Below are positions 51,657-60,697 of a stretch of 64,000 bases of DNA, in pieces. Source of the DNA: Ornithinimicrobium pekingense DSM 21552 (GTDB taxonomy: Bacteria; Actinomycetota; Actinomycetes; Actinomycetales; Dermatophilaceae); assembly GCF_000421185.1 (NCBI RefSeq), contig NZ_ATWJ01000015.1:1-64000 (forward strand). Reading direction: 5' to 3'. The position numbers and the translations under genes are program-made. The notes under the pieces are model-generated. The model did not search any database. It saw only the letters and a program-made list of their open reading frames with translations, and was not told the DNA's origin. Numbering within the stretch: position 1 is the stretch's first letter; each line of letters opens with the position of its first letter.

Positions 51657-52589
51657 TCAGCCTGGCACGGACGAGCGCGCCCGCGTCACGACCGCCGGCC
51701 GGGCCGACCGCTGCTCGTGCAGCGCCAGCGCGGCCACGGTGACCAGGACGACCGCCATCCCGAGCCACTGGGTCGGGCTGGGGCGGACGCCGAAGGCCGC
51801 GACGCCCACCAGGGCCGCCGTGAGCGGGAAGGCCAGCTCGGCCAGGGTGGCGCGGGAGGCGGGGGTCCGGCCGAGCGCCAGGTAGTAGAGGACCATTGCC
51901 GCCAGGCCCGGGAGCAGCGCCAGCGCCGCGATCGACGGCAGCGCCGACGGCGGCACCGCCAGCGGTGTCGAGGTGGACGCGGCGAGGACCGCGAGCGTGA
52001 CCAGCCCGACGGTGAAGCGCAGTGCGACGAGGTCACGGAAGCGCAGCTCGGCGCTCGCGGCCCGTCCCAGCACGGTGCCGGCCGCCCACAGCGACGCCGC
52101 GCCGAGCGCCAGCAGGGCCGCCTGCGCGCCGGCCACCGTCACCCCGAGCGGGTCGGCGAAGGTGAGCAGCCACGCCCCGACGAGGGCGGGCAGCAGGAAC
52201 GCCGCATACCGGGGCCGTAGCCGCTCGCCCAGCAGCACGGCGGCGAGCGCGAGGGCCACCAGGGGCTGGAGCTTCTGCAGGACCTGGGGCGTGATCGGGT
52301 CGCCGAGCCGGAAGGCCGTCGTGAAGAGCACGGTGGCCAGGGCCGAGGAGCCGGCACCGATGACCAGCACGGCGGCCCGGGTGCGCCACGAGGAGACCAG
52401 GAGGCGGCGGACGGCCGGTGCCAGCCAGGGGCTGACCAGCACCACAAGCAGCAGGTGCTCCCAGAAGACGATCGCCAGCGAGGGCAGCTCCCGTGCGAGC
52501 GGGTCGCGCCACAGCGCGGACAGGCCCCAGAACGAGGCCGCCAGGGCGACCATCCACGTGCGGTCCGTCCCGACCCTGGCTGCGCTCAC
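51657..52589 (-). CDS. EamA/DMT-family transporter
   Basis: A 310-residue polytopic protein with about ten helices in two EamA repeats: repeat 1 begins RTWMVALAASFWGLSALWRD and includes ALATVLFTTAFRLGDPITPQ; repeat 2 begins GAQAALLALGAASLWAAGTV and ends WLGMAVVLVTVAALALHEQR. Such proteins export amino acids or metabolites. The GTG start at 52589 is divergent from clpP1. Confidence 0.87.
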   Translation of the reverse strand: MSAARVGTDRTWMVALAASFWGLSALWRDPLARELPSLAIVFWEHLLLVVLVSPWLAPAVRRLLVSSWRTRAAVLVIGAGSSALATVLFTTAFRLGDPITPQVLQKLQPLVALALAAVLLGERLRPRYAAFLLPALVGAWLLTFADPLGVTVAGAQAALLALGAASLWAAGTVLGRAASAELRFRDLVALRFTVGLVTLAVLAASTSTPLAVPPSALPSIAALALLPGLAAMVLYYLALGRTPASRATLAELAFPLTAALVGVAAFGVRPSPTQWLGMAVVLVTVAALALHEQRSARPAVVTRARSSVPG

Positions 52590-52657
52590 GTCGTCAGCCT
52601 CTCACGGGCGAGGGGCCGGGCCTGGCGGGTATGCCGTGCCCGCGCCGCGACCGGCTG

Positions 52658-52716
52658 CGCTCAGGGCGAACACGCACCGGGTGCGGGAGTGTCGCCCCGC
52701 GAGCGGGCGTTAGGGT
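52658..52716 (+). promoter_or_regulatory. clpP1P2 promoter with ClgR-like box
   Basis: CGCTCAGGGCGAAC (52658-52671) fits the core of the published corynebacterial ClgR motif (CGCYNANRGCGWWS). A -10 box TAGGGT is at 52711-52716, giving a 5' leader of about 70 nt before ATG 52795. ClgR activates clp genes in several actinobacteria. Confidence 0.5.
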
Positions 52717-52794
52717 CACTGACAGGCTTCGCCAACGACCGTCGCGCCACCACCGACCGGGTGGCGCGCGGCATACCAGGAACGAGGACGACAC

Positions 52795-53406
52795 ATGACG
52801 AACGGGACCGAGAACCGCCCGACCATGGCCGAGCGCCCGGTCGCCGGTCTTGACGACCAGATCTACAACCGGCTCCTCAAGGAGCGGATCATCTTCCTCG
52901 GGTCGGACGTGCGCGACGACAACGCCAACGCGATCTGCGCCCAGCTGCTCCTGCTGTCCGCGGAGGACCCCGAGAGCGACATCTGGCTCTACATCAACTC
53001 CCCGGGCGGCTCCGTGACCGCCGGCATGGCGATCTACGACACGATGAAGTGGGTGCCCAACGACGTCGCCACCGTGGCGATGGGCCTGGCCGCGTCGATG
53101 GGCCAGTTCCTGCTCTCGGCCGGCACGCAGGGCAAGCGCTACGCCACCCCGCACGCCCGCGTCATGATGCACCAGCCCTCCGGCGGCATCGGCGGTACCG
53201 CCTCGGACATCAAGATCCAGGCCGAGCAGATGCTGCACATCAAGAAGCAGATGGCCGAGCTCATCGCCGAGCACACCGGCCAGAGCGTCGAGCAGATCGA
53301 GAAGGACTCCGACCGCGACCGCTGGTTCACCGCGCAGGAGGCCAAGGAGTACGGCTTCGTCGACCACGTCTTCGAGTCCTCCGCCGACGCCTCCACCGAC
53401 CGCTGA
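52795..53406 (+). CDS. clpP1: ATP-dependent Clp protease proteolytic subunit ClpP1
   Basis: A 203-residue serine peptidase subunit. Core motifs: [57 protein letters not shown] (catalytic Ser), [19 protein letters not shown] (catalytic His) and [18 protein letters not shown]. In actinobacteria ClpP1 and ClpP2 form a mixed tetradecamer that works with ClpX or ClpC. It lies 36 bp before clpP2. Confidence 0.97.
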   Translation: MTNGTENRPTMAERPVAGLDDQIYNRLLKERIIFLGSDVRDDNANAICAQLLLLSAEDPESDIWLYINSPGGSVTAGMAIYDTMKWVPNDVATVAMGLAASMGQFLLSAGTQGKRYATPHARVMMHQPSGGIGGTASDIKIQAEQMLHIKKQMAELIAEHTGQSVEQIEKDSDRDRWFTAQEAKEYGFVDHVFESSADASTDR

Positions 53407-53442
53407 CCGGCCCGCGACGAGACGACGAAGAGAAGAGCTGAC

Positions 53443-54123
53443 ATGAACCTCAACCCCTCTGCCGCCTGGATGGGTGCGACCCCCGCGGGCGGCCGTGCCC
53501 CGGCCGGCCCCTCCAGCCGCTACATCCTGCCGCAGTTCGAGGAGCGCACCTCCTACGGGATGAAGCGCCAGGACCCCTACACCAAGCTGTTCGAGGACCG
53601 CATCATCTTCCTCGGCGTGCAGGTGGACGACGCCTCGGCCGACGACATCATCGCCCAGCTGATCGTGCTGGAGAGCCAGGACCCGGACCGGGACATCCTG
53701 ATGTACATCAACAGCCCCGGCGGCTCGTTCACGGCGCTGACCGCGATCTACGACACCATGCAGTACATCAAGCCCGACGTGCAGACGTTCGTCATCGGCC
53801 AGGCGGCCTCCGCCGCCGCCGTGCTGCTCGCGGCCGGCGCCAAGGGCAAGCGGTTCGCCCTGCCCAACGCGCGGGTGCTCATCCACCAGCCGGCCCTCAT
53901 GGGCGGTGACTACGGCCAGGCCTCCGACATCGAGATTCAGGCCAATGAGGTGCTGCGCATGCGCAGCTGGCTGGAGGAGACCTGGGCCAAGCACTCGGGC
54001 AAGACGGTCGAGGAGGTCCAGAAGGACATCGAGCGCGACAAGATCCTCACTGCCGCCGAGGCCAAGGAGTACGGTCTGGTCGACGAGGTGCTCGCCTCGC
54101 GCAAGGCGTCCCTGGACGACTGA
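53443..54123 (+). CDS. clpP2: ATP-dependent Clp protease proteolytic subunit ClpP2
   Basis: A 226-residue partner of ClpP1 with a longer N-terminus ([20 protein letters not shown]). Core motifs: [59 protein letters not shown] (catalytic Ser), [20 protein letters not shown] (His) and [19 protein letters not shown]. Purine-rich leader GAAGAGAAGAG precedes ATG 53443. Unusually, clpX is not next: a membrane protein gene intervenes. Confidence 0.97.
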   Translation: MNLNPSAAWMGATPAGGRAPAGPSSRYILPQFEERTSYGMKRQDPYTKLFEDRIIFLGVQVDDASADDIIAQLIVLESQDPDRDILMYINSPGGSFTALTAIYDTMQYIKPDVQTFVIGQAASAAAVLLAAGAKGKRFALPNARVLIHQPALMGGDYGQASDIEIQANEVLRMRSWLEETWAKHSGKTVEEVQKDIERDKILTAAEAKEYGLVDEVLASRKASLDD

Positions 54124-54200
54124 CGCTCAGAGCCGGTCTGATCCGGCCGACGAGACGCCGTGCCCCGCCGGGGTGCGGCGTCTCGTGCGTCGGCCCCCGG

Positions 54201-54206
54201 TAGGGT
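54201..54206 (+). promoter_or_regulatory. -10 box, leaderless promoter
   Basis: TAGGGT ends 8 nt before GTG 54215. Confidence 0.45.
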
Positions 54207-54214
54207 GCGGCCCC

Positions 54215-55783
54215 GTGACCCGAGTGCTGCACTGGACGACGCGGGGTCTGGCGCTCCTGCTGGCCGCCGTCGCGGTCGTGGCGCTGGTCGCGCCCCGCAA
54301 CACCTGGTTCGTCCTTCCCGCCGTGACCGTGTGGGTCGTCACGGCGGCCGTGGTGCTGCTCCCGCTGGCCGGCCGACGCGCACGGAGCCGGGTGGCGGAG
54401 GCCGTCGCCCGACGGCCGGCGGCGGCGGTCGGCCGGGGCACCGCCGTCGCCGGGCTCGTCGTGGTGGCGCACCTGCCGCTGGCGCTCATCGACTTCGGCT
54501 GGGACGCGCGCCAGGTCTACTGGGGGGCCGAGCTGCTGGCCGCCGACGAGGAGCTGGCCGGGTCCCGGGTCGAGTACTTCGCGAAGTACCCCAACAACAT
54601 CCCGCTCCTGGCGATGCTGTCGGCCGCCGCGAAGGTCGGGTCCTGGGCCGGGCTGTCCCCCCTCGCCGGGATGCTGGTCGCGCAGACCGTCGGCCTGCTC
54701 GTCGTCGTCTGGTGCCTGGGGTCGACGCTGGTCCGGCTCGACCGCCCCGGCGCGGTCTGGCCGGTCCAGGCCCTGGCGACCGTGCTCCTGGGGCTGAACC
54801 CCCAGGTCGCCATCCCCTACGCGGACCTGCCGACCGCGACGTTCGTGGCGGTCGCGCTGTGGGCGGGGGCGCGTGCCTGGAGGGGTGGCGGCCGGGGCTG
54901 GTGGGCCCTGGCCGCCGTCGGCCTCGTGCTCGCCGTCAGCCTCAAGCCGTATGCCGTCGCCCTCGCGCTGGGAGCGCTCGCCCTGGTGCCCGGGCTCGCC
55001 GCACGGCGCGGGCGGCTGGCCGCGACGGTGACGGTCGCCGGTGCCGCCGCCGCGCTGGCCGTCGGGGTGCTCGCCGTGCACGCCGTGTCCGCCCGGGTCA
55101 CCGGCCTGCCCGAGGAGCGGCTCGTGCAGGTCCAGCACCCCTACCCGGTGGAGCACTTCCTGGCGATGGGGACCTACGACTCGCAGGACCCCTCACCGAC
55201 CCGCGTCTACGGCGGCTGGAACTGGGAGCACGCCTCCGCGATGAAGCACGAGCGGGACCAGCAGGTCCGCCGCGAGATCTCCCGGGACAAGATCGTGGCC
55301 CAGGTGAGCGAGCGTGGTGTGCTCGGCAACCTCGCCTTCGTCGCCCAGAAGGTCGCCTGGACCTGGGGCGACGGCACCTTCTGGGCCCACGGGGAGGGGC
55401 AGGACGCGGCCCGGCCCGGCCTGCTGCCGGGCGCTCTCGGCCAGGTGCAGCAGTGGTTCGTCGGCAGCGGCGAGCCCTACCGGCAGCACACCGCCGGGGT
55501 GCTGCAGGGGGTGTGGGTGGCCACGCTGCTGCTGACGGCGGCCGGCCTGTGGCGCGCCCCGGCCTCTCCGTGGGTCGCCACGTGCGCCCTCACGCTCGTC
55601 GTGCTGACGGCATACCTGGGCGTGTTCGAGACGCGCCCCCGCTACCTCGTCGCGCTGCTGCCCGTGCTGCTGGTGCTGGCGGGACTGACGGCCGGACGGG
55701 CCTGTTGCGCTGAGAGCGGACAGTACGCAACACGCCTCGGCCCTGAGCGCAAAACAGTGGGCGCCGACGGCCCGGCAAGGTAG
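54215..55783 (+). CDS. Polytopic membrane protein, possible GT-C type glycosyltransferase
   Basis: A 522-residue protein with about ten helices. The first loop after helix 3 has DFGWDARQVYWGAELLAADE and VEYFAKYPNNIPLLAML, recalling the acidic first loop and Y-P-N-N segment of GT-C mannosyl/arabinosyl-transferase-like proteins that use lipid-linked sugars. Helices such as LVVVAHLPLALIDFG and AAVGLVLAVSLKPYAVALAL (the S-L-K-P-Y block is common in such proteins) follow, and the end FETRPRYLVALLPVLLVLAG is also typical. The substrate is unknown. Its last 25 codons run through the clpX promoter region. It interrupts the usual clpP2-clpX neighbourhood. Confidence 0.7.
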   Translation: MTRVLHWTTRGLALLLAAVAVVALVAPRNTWFVLPAVTVWVVTAAVVLLPLAGRRARSRVAEAVARRPAAAVGRGTAVAGLVVVAHLPLALIDFGWDARQVYWGAELLAADEELAGSRVEYFAKYPNNIPLLAMLSAAAKVGSWAGLSPLAGMLVAQTVGLLVVVWCLGSTLVRLDRPGAVWPVQALATVLLGLNPQVAIPYADLPTATFVAVALWAGARAWRGGGRGWWALAAVGLVLAVSLKPYAVALALGALALVPGLAARRGRLAATVTVAGAAAALAVGVLAVHAVSARVTGLPEERLVQVQHPYPVEHFLAMGTYDSQDPSPTRVYGGWNWEHASAMKHERDQQVRREISRDKIVAQVSERGVLGNLAFVAQKVAWTWGDGTFWAHGEGQDAARPGLLPGALGQVQQWFVGSGEPYRQHTAGVLQGVWVATLLLTAAGLWRAPASPWVATCALTLVVLTAYLGVFETRPRYLVALLPVLLVLAGLTAGRACCAESGQYATRLGPERKTVGADGPAR

Positions 55784-55786
55784 CGT
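55703..55786 (+). promoter_or_regulatory. clpX promoter region with ClgR-like box
   Basis: CGCTGAGAGCG (55708-55718) matches the first 11 positions of the ClgR core and lies in the palindrome TGTTGCG..CGCAACA (55703-55709, 55726-55732). A -10 box TAGCGT (55781-55786) contains the stop codon of the upstream gene. The leader to GTG 55862 is about 70 nt, as for clpP1. Confidence 0.45.
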
Positions 55787-55861
55787 CGGGGCAAGGACGG
55801 GCGACGTGACGCCAGACCGGGCAGTCGCCGCCCACCGCGCGCAACCGAAGGGAACTCTCGA

Positions 55862-57136
55862 GTGGCACGTATGGGTGAGAGCAGCGACCTGCTCAAGTGC
55901 TCCTTCTGCGGAAAGAGCCAGAAGCAGGTCAAGAAGCTGATCGCCGGACCCGGCGTGTACATCTGCGACGAGTGCATCGACCTGTGCAACGAGATCATCG
56001 AGGAGGAGCTGGCCGAGTCCTCCGACCTCGGTCTGGGCCAGCTGCCCAAGCCGCGCGAGATCTTCGACTTCCTCCAGCAGTACGTCGTGGGCCAGGACCC
56101 GGCCAAGCGCGCGCTCGCGGTGGCGGTCTACAACCACTACAAGCGGATCCAGGCGGGGGAGAACCGGGTCGGCGAGGACGCGGTCGAGATCGCCAAGTCC
56201 AACATCCTGCTCATCGGCCCGACCGGTTGCGGCAAGACCTACCTGGCCCAGACCCTGGCCAAGATGCTCAACGTCCCCTTCGCGATCGCCGACGCGACGG
56301 CGCTGACCGAGGCGGGCTACGTCGGCGAGGACGTCGAGAACATCCTGCTCAAGCTCATCCAGGCCGCCGACTTCGACGTCAAGAAGGCCGAGACGGGCAT
56401 CATCTACATCGACGAGATCGACAAGATCGCACGCAAGAGCGAGAACCCCTCGATCACCCGTGACGTCTCCGGCGAGGGCGTGCAGCAGGCGCTGCTGAAG
56501 ATCCTCGAGGGCACGGTGGCCAGCGTCCCGCCGCAGGGCGGCCGCAAGCACCCGCACCAGGAGTTCATCCAGATCGACACCGGCAACGTGCTGTTCATCG
56601 TGGGCGGGGCCTTCGCGGGTATGGAGAAGCTCATCGAGGCGCGCTCGGGCAAGCAGGGCCTGGGCTTCGGCGCCGAGCTCAAGGCCGCCAAGGACGCCGG
56701 GGAGCACTTCAGCGACGTGCTGCCCGAGGACCTGATGAAGTTCGGGCTCATCCCGGAGTTCATCGGCCGGCTGCCCGTGATCACCACCGTCGCCCCGCTC
56801 GACCGCGACGCCCTGGTCAACATCCTCACCGAGCCGCGCAACGCTCTCATCAAGCAGTACCAGCGGATGTTCGAGATCGACGGCGTGGAGCTGGAGTTCG
56901 CCGACGACGCGCTCGAGGCCATCGCCGACCAGGCGCTGCTGCGCGGCACCGGTGCCCGCGGCCTGCGCGCCATCCTCGAGGAGGTGCTGCTGCCGGTGAT
57001 GTTCGACGTCCCCTCCGACGACGAGATCGCCAAGGTGGTCATCACCCGAGACGTCGTGCAGCAGAACGTCAACCCCACGATCGTCCGGCGCGACGTGCCC
57101 CCGCGCAAGCGCCAGCAGCGCAAGGAGAGCGCCTGA
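55862..57136 (+). CDS. clpX: ATP-dependent Clp protease ATP-binding subunit ClpX
   Basis: A 424-residue AAA+ unfoldase feeding ClpP1P2. N-terminal zinc finger: [18 protein letters not shown] and [13 protein letters not shown] (four Cys). AAA+ motifs: Walker [17 protein letters not shown], the pore loop [15 protein letters not shown], Walker [15 protein letters not shown], and the RKH loop [17 protein letters not shown]. Sensor-2 is in [22 protein letters not shown] is 9 nt before GTG 55862. Confidence 0.97.
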   Translation: MARMGESSDLLKCSFCGKSQKQVKKLIAGPGVYICDECIDLCNEIIEEELAESSDLGLGQLPKPREIFDFLQQYVVGQDPAKRALAVAVYNHYKRIQAGENRVGEDAVEIAKSNILLIGPTGCGKTYLAQTLAKMLNVPFAIADATALTEAGYVGEDVENILLKLIQAADFDVKKAETGIIYIDEIDKIARKSENPSITRDVSGEGVQQALLKILEGTVASVPPQGGRKHPHQEFIQIDTGNVLFIVGGAFAGMEKLIEARSGKQGLGFGAELKAAKDAGEHFSDVLPEDLMKFGLIPEFIGRLPVITTVAPLDRDALVNILTEPRNALIKQYQRMFEIDGVELEFADDALEAIADQALLRGTGARGLRAILEEVLLPVMFDVPSDDEIAKVVITRDVVQQNVNPTIVRRDVPPRKRQQRKESA

Positions 57137-57167
57137 GGTTCCTCGCCGGTCGGGCTCGCGCCCGTCG

Positions 57168-57704
57168 TCAGTCGCGACCCAGCCGCTGCACGTAGAGCAC
57201 GAGGCAGCCGGCCACCAGGGCCAGGCCCACGATGCCCGGCACCGCGCCGCCCTCGCCGGTGGCGACGGCCTGCAGCAGGCCGGCGACACCCCATACCCCC
57301 GTGGTGACCGCGGCTACCACCCCGGTGCGCACCGCCCAGCGGCGTCGCACCGACGCGGGGAGGGGGGCCTGGGCCGGGACGGACGCCGCGAGCGCCGCGC
57401 CCACGTGCACCAGCAGCAGCCCCAGGGCCGCGGGCAGCAGCGCCCAGTGCCAGCCGCCGTCCACGCCGGCCCACCACGAGGCCGCGGCGAACACCAGGAA
57501 CAGGCCGGGCATGAGCGTGTGCGGCTGCAGCACCACGAGCCCGCCGAAGACCGTGAGCAGGGCCCACGCCGCGGGGTTGCCGCCTCCGGCCAGCGCGAGC
57601 GCGAGCGTGAAGAGCAGGGCCCCGGCCAGGCTCGAGAGGCGCACCGCGAGGTGGTCGTGGCTGGCGGAGCGCACGTCGACCCACAGGTCGACCAGGTCCC
57701 TCAC
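57168..57704 (-). CDS. Membrane protein at the end of the MoxR operon
   Basis: A 178-residue protein with about five hydrophobic segments (LAGALLFTLALALAGG, AAWALLTVFGGLVVLQPHTL, ALLPAALGLLLVHVGAALAA, TGVVAAVTTGVWGVAGLLQA, VGLALVAGCLVLYVQRL). GTG 57704 overlaps the DUF58 stop (GTGA). I do not recognise a family. As last gene of the MoxR/DUF58 operon it may belong to the same membrane assembly. Confidence 0.75.
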   Translation of the reverse strand: MRDLVDLWVDVRSASHDHLAVRLSSLAGALLFTLALALAGGGNPAAWALLTVFGGLVVLQPHTLMPGLFLVFAAASWWAGVDGGWHWALLPAALGLLLVHVGAALAASVPAQAPLPASVRRRWAVRTGVVAAVTTGVWGVAGLLQAVATGEGGAVPGIVGLALVAGCLVLYVQRLGRD

Positions 57705-59074
57705 GACAGCCTCCCGGCCGCGCGGCCGCGCCGACCGAGCCGGCGCAGCACCACGTCCAGGCTGCCGGGCCCGAGCCACGGCACGACCGGCACGCCCTGC
57801 GCCTGGATCGCGCGGATCTCGCGGTCCCGCTCGAGCATCCGGATCCGCCAGGCCGCCCGGGCCAGCGCGTCACGCTCCGCGCTGGGGGCGACGGTGCCGT
57901 CCTGGCTGTCGACGAGCGCGTCCACGACCACGACCGACAGCCCGCGTCGGGCCAGGACGGCCGCCTGCACGAGGGCGTCGGGGGACACGAGCGCCGAGAC
58001 CATCACGACCAGGGTGCCCTCGTCGACGCCGAGGTGGACCCGCCTGGGGTCGGTCTCCTCGGTCGCCGCGGGCACGATCCGGCACAGCGTGTCCAGGATG
58101 CGCACCCCGTGCCGCCGGCCCGTCCCGACGGGCACGGTCAACGGGGTGCGGGCCGACAGCACGCGCAGGCTGACCCGGTCGCCCTGCTGCAGGAAGTGCT
58201 CGGCCACCGCGGCCGCCGCCCGCACGGAGCGGTCCAGGGAGCTGGGCCGTCCGCGGACGCCGCCGGAGGAGCCCAGGTCGTAGTGGGCGTCGACCAGCAC
58301 CGCCACGTGGGTGTCCTGGTCGGCGTAGCTGGCCGTGACGTAGAGCTGACCGTCCCCGCGGGTGGACCGTGGCCAGTGGATGCGCCGGAGCCGGTCGCCG
58401 ACCTGGAACGGGCGCAGCGTCGCGAACTCCGTGCCCTCACCGGGCCGGGCGGAACGGTGCGTCCCCACGAGCCCGCGCGGCCGCGGTGCCGGCGCCCGTG
58501 TGTCGAAGACCGTCGGCTGGGGCAGGGTGCGCAGGCCCAGGGCCGCCTCGCTGACCGGCCCCCACCGGTAGGACCCCCACGCGCCCACCGCGGCCAGCTG
58601 CATGGGCCCGACCCGGCGCACACCCCACCGGGTGGCGCGCACGCCGACCACCAGCCGCCACGTGCCGGCCGCAGGAGGGCCCTGCGCGTCGACCACGGCG
58701 CTCGTGTGCGACACCGGCAGTCCGTCGGCGTCGTCCACGCGCCGGGTGCGCTCGGTGGGCACGCCCTCGACGTAGGGGGCGGGGGACAGGGCGGCGGCCA
58801 GGATCTCGGCGCCCGCGACCGCCTGCACGTCGGCGACGGCCAGGGCCTGCTCGCCCTCGCGCACCTGGGCGTGCGACAACCCCACGGTGCGCGTCGGCAG
58901 CTCCCGCGGCCGCGTGACGACGCTCCAGACCAGCACGACGGCGATCGGGGCGACGAGCACCAGCAGGTCGGGGCGGCGCCAGAGCAGCGCCACGGGCACG
59001 GCGCCCAGGACCAGGACCAGGGAGCGCACGAGGGCAGGGGTGGCCTGCCAGCGGTCGGCGCGGGCGGTGCTCAT
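57701..59074 (-). CDS. DUF58-domain protein
   Basis: A 457-residue protein with two N-terminal helices (RSLVLVLGAVPVALLW and LLVLVAPIAVVLVWSVV) and the DUF58 block FATLRPFQVGDRLRRIHWPR near residue 225, followed by a vWA-like domain (HVAVLVDAHYDLGSS). DUF58 proteins pair with MoxR AAA+ ATPases; the moxR gene ends 34 bp upstream. Role: an assembly or stress-related complex, unproven here. Confidence 0.9.
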   Translation of the reverse strand: MSTARADRWQATPALVRSLVLVLGAVPVALLWRRPDLLVLVAPIAVVLVWSVVTRPRELPTRTVGLSHAQVREGEQALAVADVQAVAGAEILAAALSPAPYVEGVPTERTRRVDDADGLPVSHTSAVVDAQGPPAAGTWRLVVGVRATRWGVRRVGPMQLAAVGAWGSYRWGPVSEAALGLRTLPQPTVFDTRAPAPRPRGLVGTHRSARPGEGTEFATLRPFQVGDRLRRIHWPRSTRGDGQLYVTASYADQDTHVAVLVDAHYDLGSSGGVRGRPSSLDRSVRAAAAVAEHFLQQGDRVSLRVLSARTPLTVPVGTGRRHGVRILDTLCRIVPAATEETDPRRVHLGVDEGTLVVMVSALVSPDALVQAAVLARRGLSVVVVDALVDSQDGTVAPSAERDALARAAWRIRMLERDREIRAIQAQGVPVVPWLGPGSLDVVLRRLGRRGRAAGRLS

Positions 59075-59108
59075 GAGCGGTCCGTCGGTGAGATGTGGTC
59101 GGGGGCGG

Positions 59109-60125
59109 TCAGTCGACGGCCACGGTCGAGGCGCCGGTGCGTGCACCCGGGACGGGCACCTGGCCCAGGGCCGCCTCGACGACGGCGGCGCCACCGGTGT
59201 CCGACATCCACAGCTCGGGCTTGATCGAGATCCGGTGGTCCAGCACCGCGTGCGCCACGGCCTTGACGTCCTCGGGGGTGACGTAGTCGCGGCCGGCGAT
59301 CACGGCATACGCCCGCGCGGTGAGCATCAGGGCCAGGGAGCCGCGCGGCGAGGCGCCGATGAGCGCGGCACGGTGCCGACGGGTCGCGGCGGCAAGCTCG
59401 ACGCAGTAGCGAGAGATGTCGTCCTCGACGGGCACGGTCTCGACGGCCCGCTGCATCGCGGCCAGCCCCTCGGCGTCGGTCACCGCCGTGAGGTGCTGGT
59501 CCTCCTGCTGGCGCGCGACACGGCGGCGCAGCACGTCCCACTCCTCCTCGGCGGTGGGGTAGCCGAAGGAGACGCGCATGAGGAAACGGTCCAGCTGGGC
59601 CTCGGGCAGGGGGTAGGTCCCCTCGTACTCCACCGGGTTGGCGGTGGCCAGCACGTGGAAGGGCTGGGGGAGGGGGAAGGTCTGGCCCTCGACGGTGACC
59701 TGGTGCTCCTGCATCGCCTCGAGCAGGGCCGACTGCGTCTTGGGCGGGGTGCGGTTGATCTCGTCCGCGAGCAGCAGCCCGGTGAACAGCGGCCCGGGGC
59801 GGAAGACGAACTCGCCGCGCCGCTGGTCGAAGACGAAGGACCCGGTGAGGTCGGAGGGCAGCAGGTCGGGGGTGAACTGCGCGCGGGTGAAGTCCAGGCC
59901 GAGGGTCTGGGCGAAGGACCGCGCCGCGAGGGTCTTGCCCAGGCCCGGGAAGTCCTCCAGGAGGACGTGACCGCGGGCCAGCACGGCGGTCAGCACGAGG
60001 GTCAGCGCCTCGCGCTTGCCGACGACGGCCTGCTCGACCCGGTCGAGCACCTCGGTGGCGCGGCGGGACACCTCGGCGACGTCCGGCGTGGCGGCCGCCG
60101 CCGGGGGCGGCATCTGGGTGGTCAC
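59109..60125 (-). CDS. MoxR-family AAA+ ATPase
   Basis: A 338-residue chaperone-like ATPase. Walker A: LLEDFPGLGKTLAARSFA; the inserted loop has FTPDLLPSDLTGSFVFDQRR; Walker B: LLADEINRTPPKTQSALLEA (the MoxR ADEINRxPPKxQ signature); then EAQLDRFLMRVSFGYP (arginine finger) and IGASPRGSLALMLTARAYAV. GTG 60125 overlaps the upstream stop (GTGA). Works with the DUF58 protein of the same operon. Confidence 0.95.
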   Translation of the reverse strand: MTTQMPPPAAAATPDVAEVSRRATEVLDRVEQAVVGKREALTLVLTAVLARGHVLLEDFPGLGKTLAARSFAQTLGLDFTRAQFTPDLLPSDLTGSFVFDQRRGEFVFRPGPLFTGLLLADEINRTPPKTQSALLEAMQEHQVTVEGQTFPLPQPFHVLATANPVEYEGTYPLPEAQLDRFLMRVSFGYPTAEEEWDVLRRRVARQQEDQHLTAVTDAEGLAAMQRAVETVPVEDDISRYCVELAAATRRHRAALIGASPRGSLALMLTARAYAVIAGRDYVTPEDVKAVAHAVLDHRISIKPELWMSDTGGAAVVEAALGQVPVPGARTGASTVAVD

Positions 60126-60697
60126 AGCTTCTCGATCCCTTCGATGGCGGTCTGCAGCGACGTCCGGCTGCGCTTGCGGGTGTCGGTGGGCGGGGTGGTC
60201 AGGTAGCGCCACAGGTGGGGGTCGACCACCTGCCGGGCACGCTCGGGCTCGGTGTCGAGGTCGACCTGGTGGTGGGCCCGCAGCCGTTCGGCCGCCAGCT
60301 CGCGCAGGACCAGGTAGATCTCGTCGGTGCGGTCGTCCCGCTCGATGGCGTCGCGCAGGTCGCGGCGCAGCCGCACGAGCCGGTAGTCCAGCGCCGACGG
60401 GGGCGCTGCCTCCGCCCTCGGGGTCGAGACCCAGAAGGCGCGCTCCGCGTCGTGCCCGGTCCCGCTGACGGCCCACGGCACCAGGGCGAGGACGAGGGCG
60501 CCGAGCAGCACGGCCGCCACGGCCTCCGGCACGGAGTAGCGCAGCGAGCCGACGTAGAAGAGCAGCCCTCCCAGGAGCAGCACGAAGCCGGCCACCGGCA
60601 GGACCGAGCCGCGGGGGTTGCCGGGCCCGCGTGCTCCCTGCGCGGCACGGAGCAGCTCGTCCCGGCGCGAGGTGCGGCGGGCACGCAGGAAGGTCAC
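60122..60697 (-). CDS. Uncharacterised membrane protein of the MoxR operon
   Basis: A 191-residue protein: a basic N-terminus (TFLRARRTSRRDELLRAAQG), two helices (VLPVAGFVLLLGGLLFYVGS and VAAVLLGALVLALVPWAVSG) and a soluble C-terminal domain of about 100 residues (YRLVRLRRDLRDAIERDDRT, then RQVVDPHLWRYLTT). GTG 60697 overlaps the stop of the DUF4129 gene; the stop overlaps the moxR start. The position corresponds to small partners often found beside moxR in actinobacteria. Confidence 0.78.
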   Translation of the reverse strand: MTFLRARRTSRRDELLRAAQGARGPGNPRGSVLPVAGFVLLLGGLLFYVGSLRYSVPEAVAAVLLGALVLALVPWAVSGTGHDAERAFWVSTPRAEAAPPSALDYRLVRLRRDLRDAIERDDRTDEIYLVLRELAAERLRAHHQVDLDTEPERARQVVDPHLWRYLTTPPTDTRKRSRTSLQTAIEGIEKL

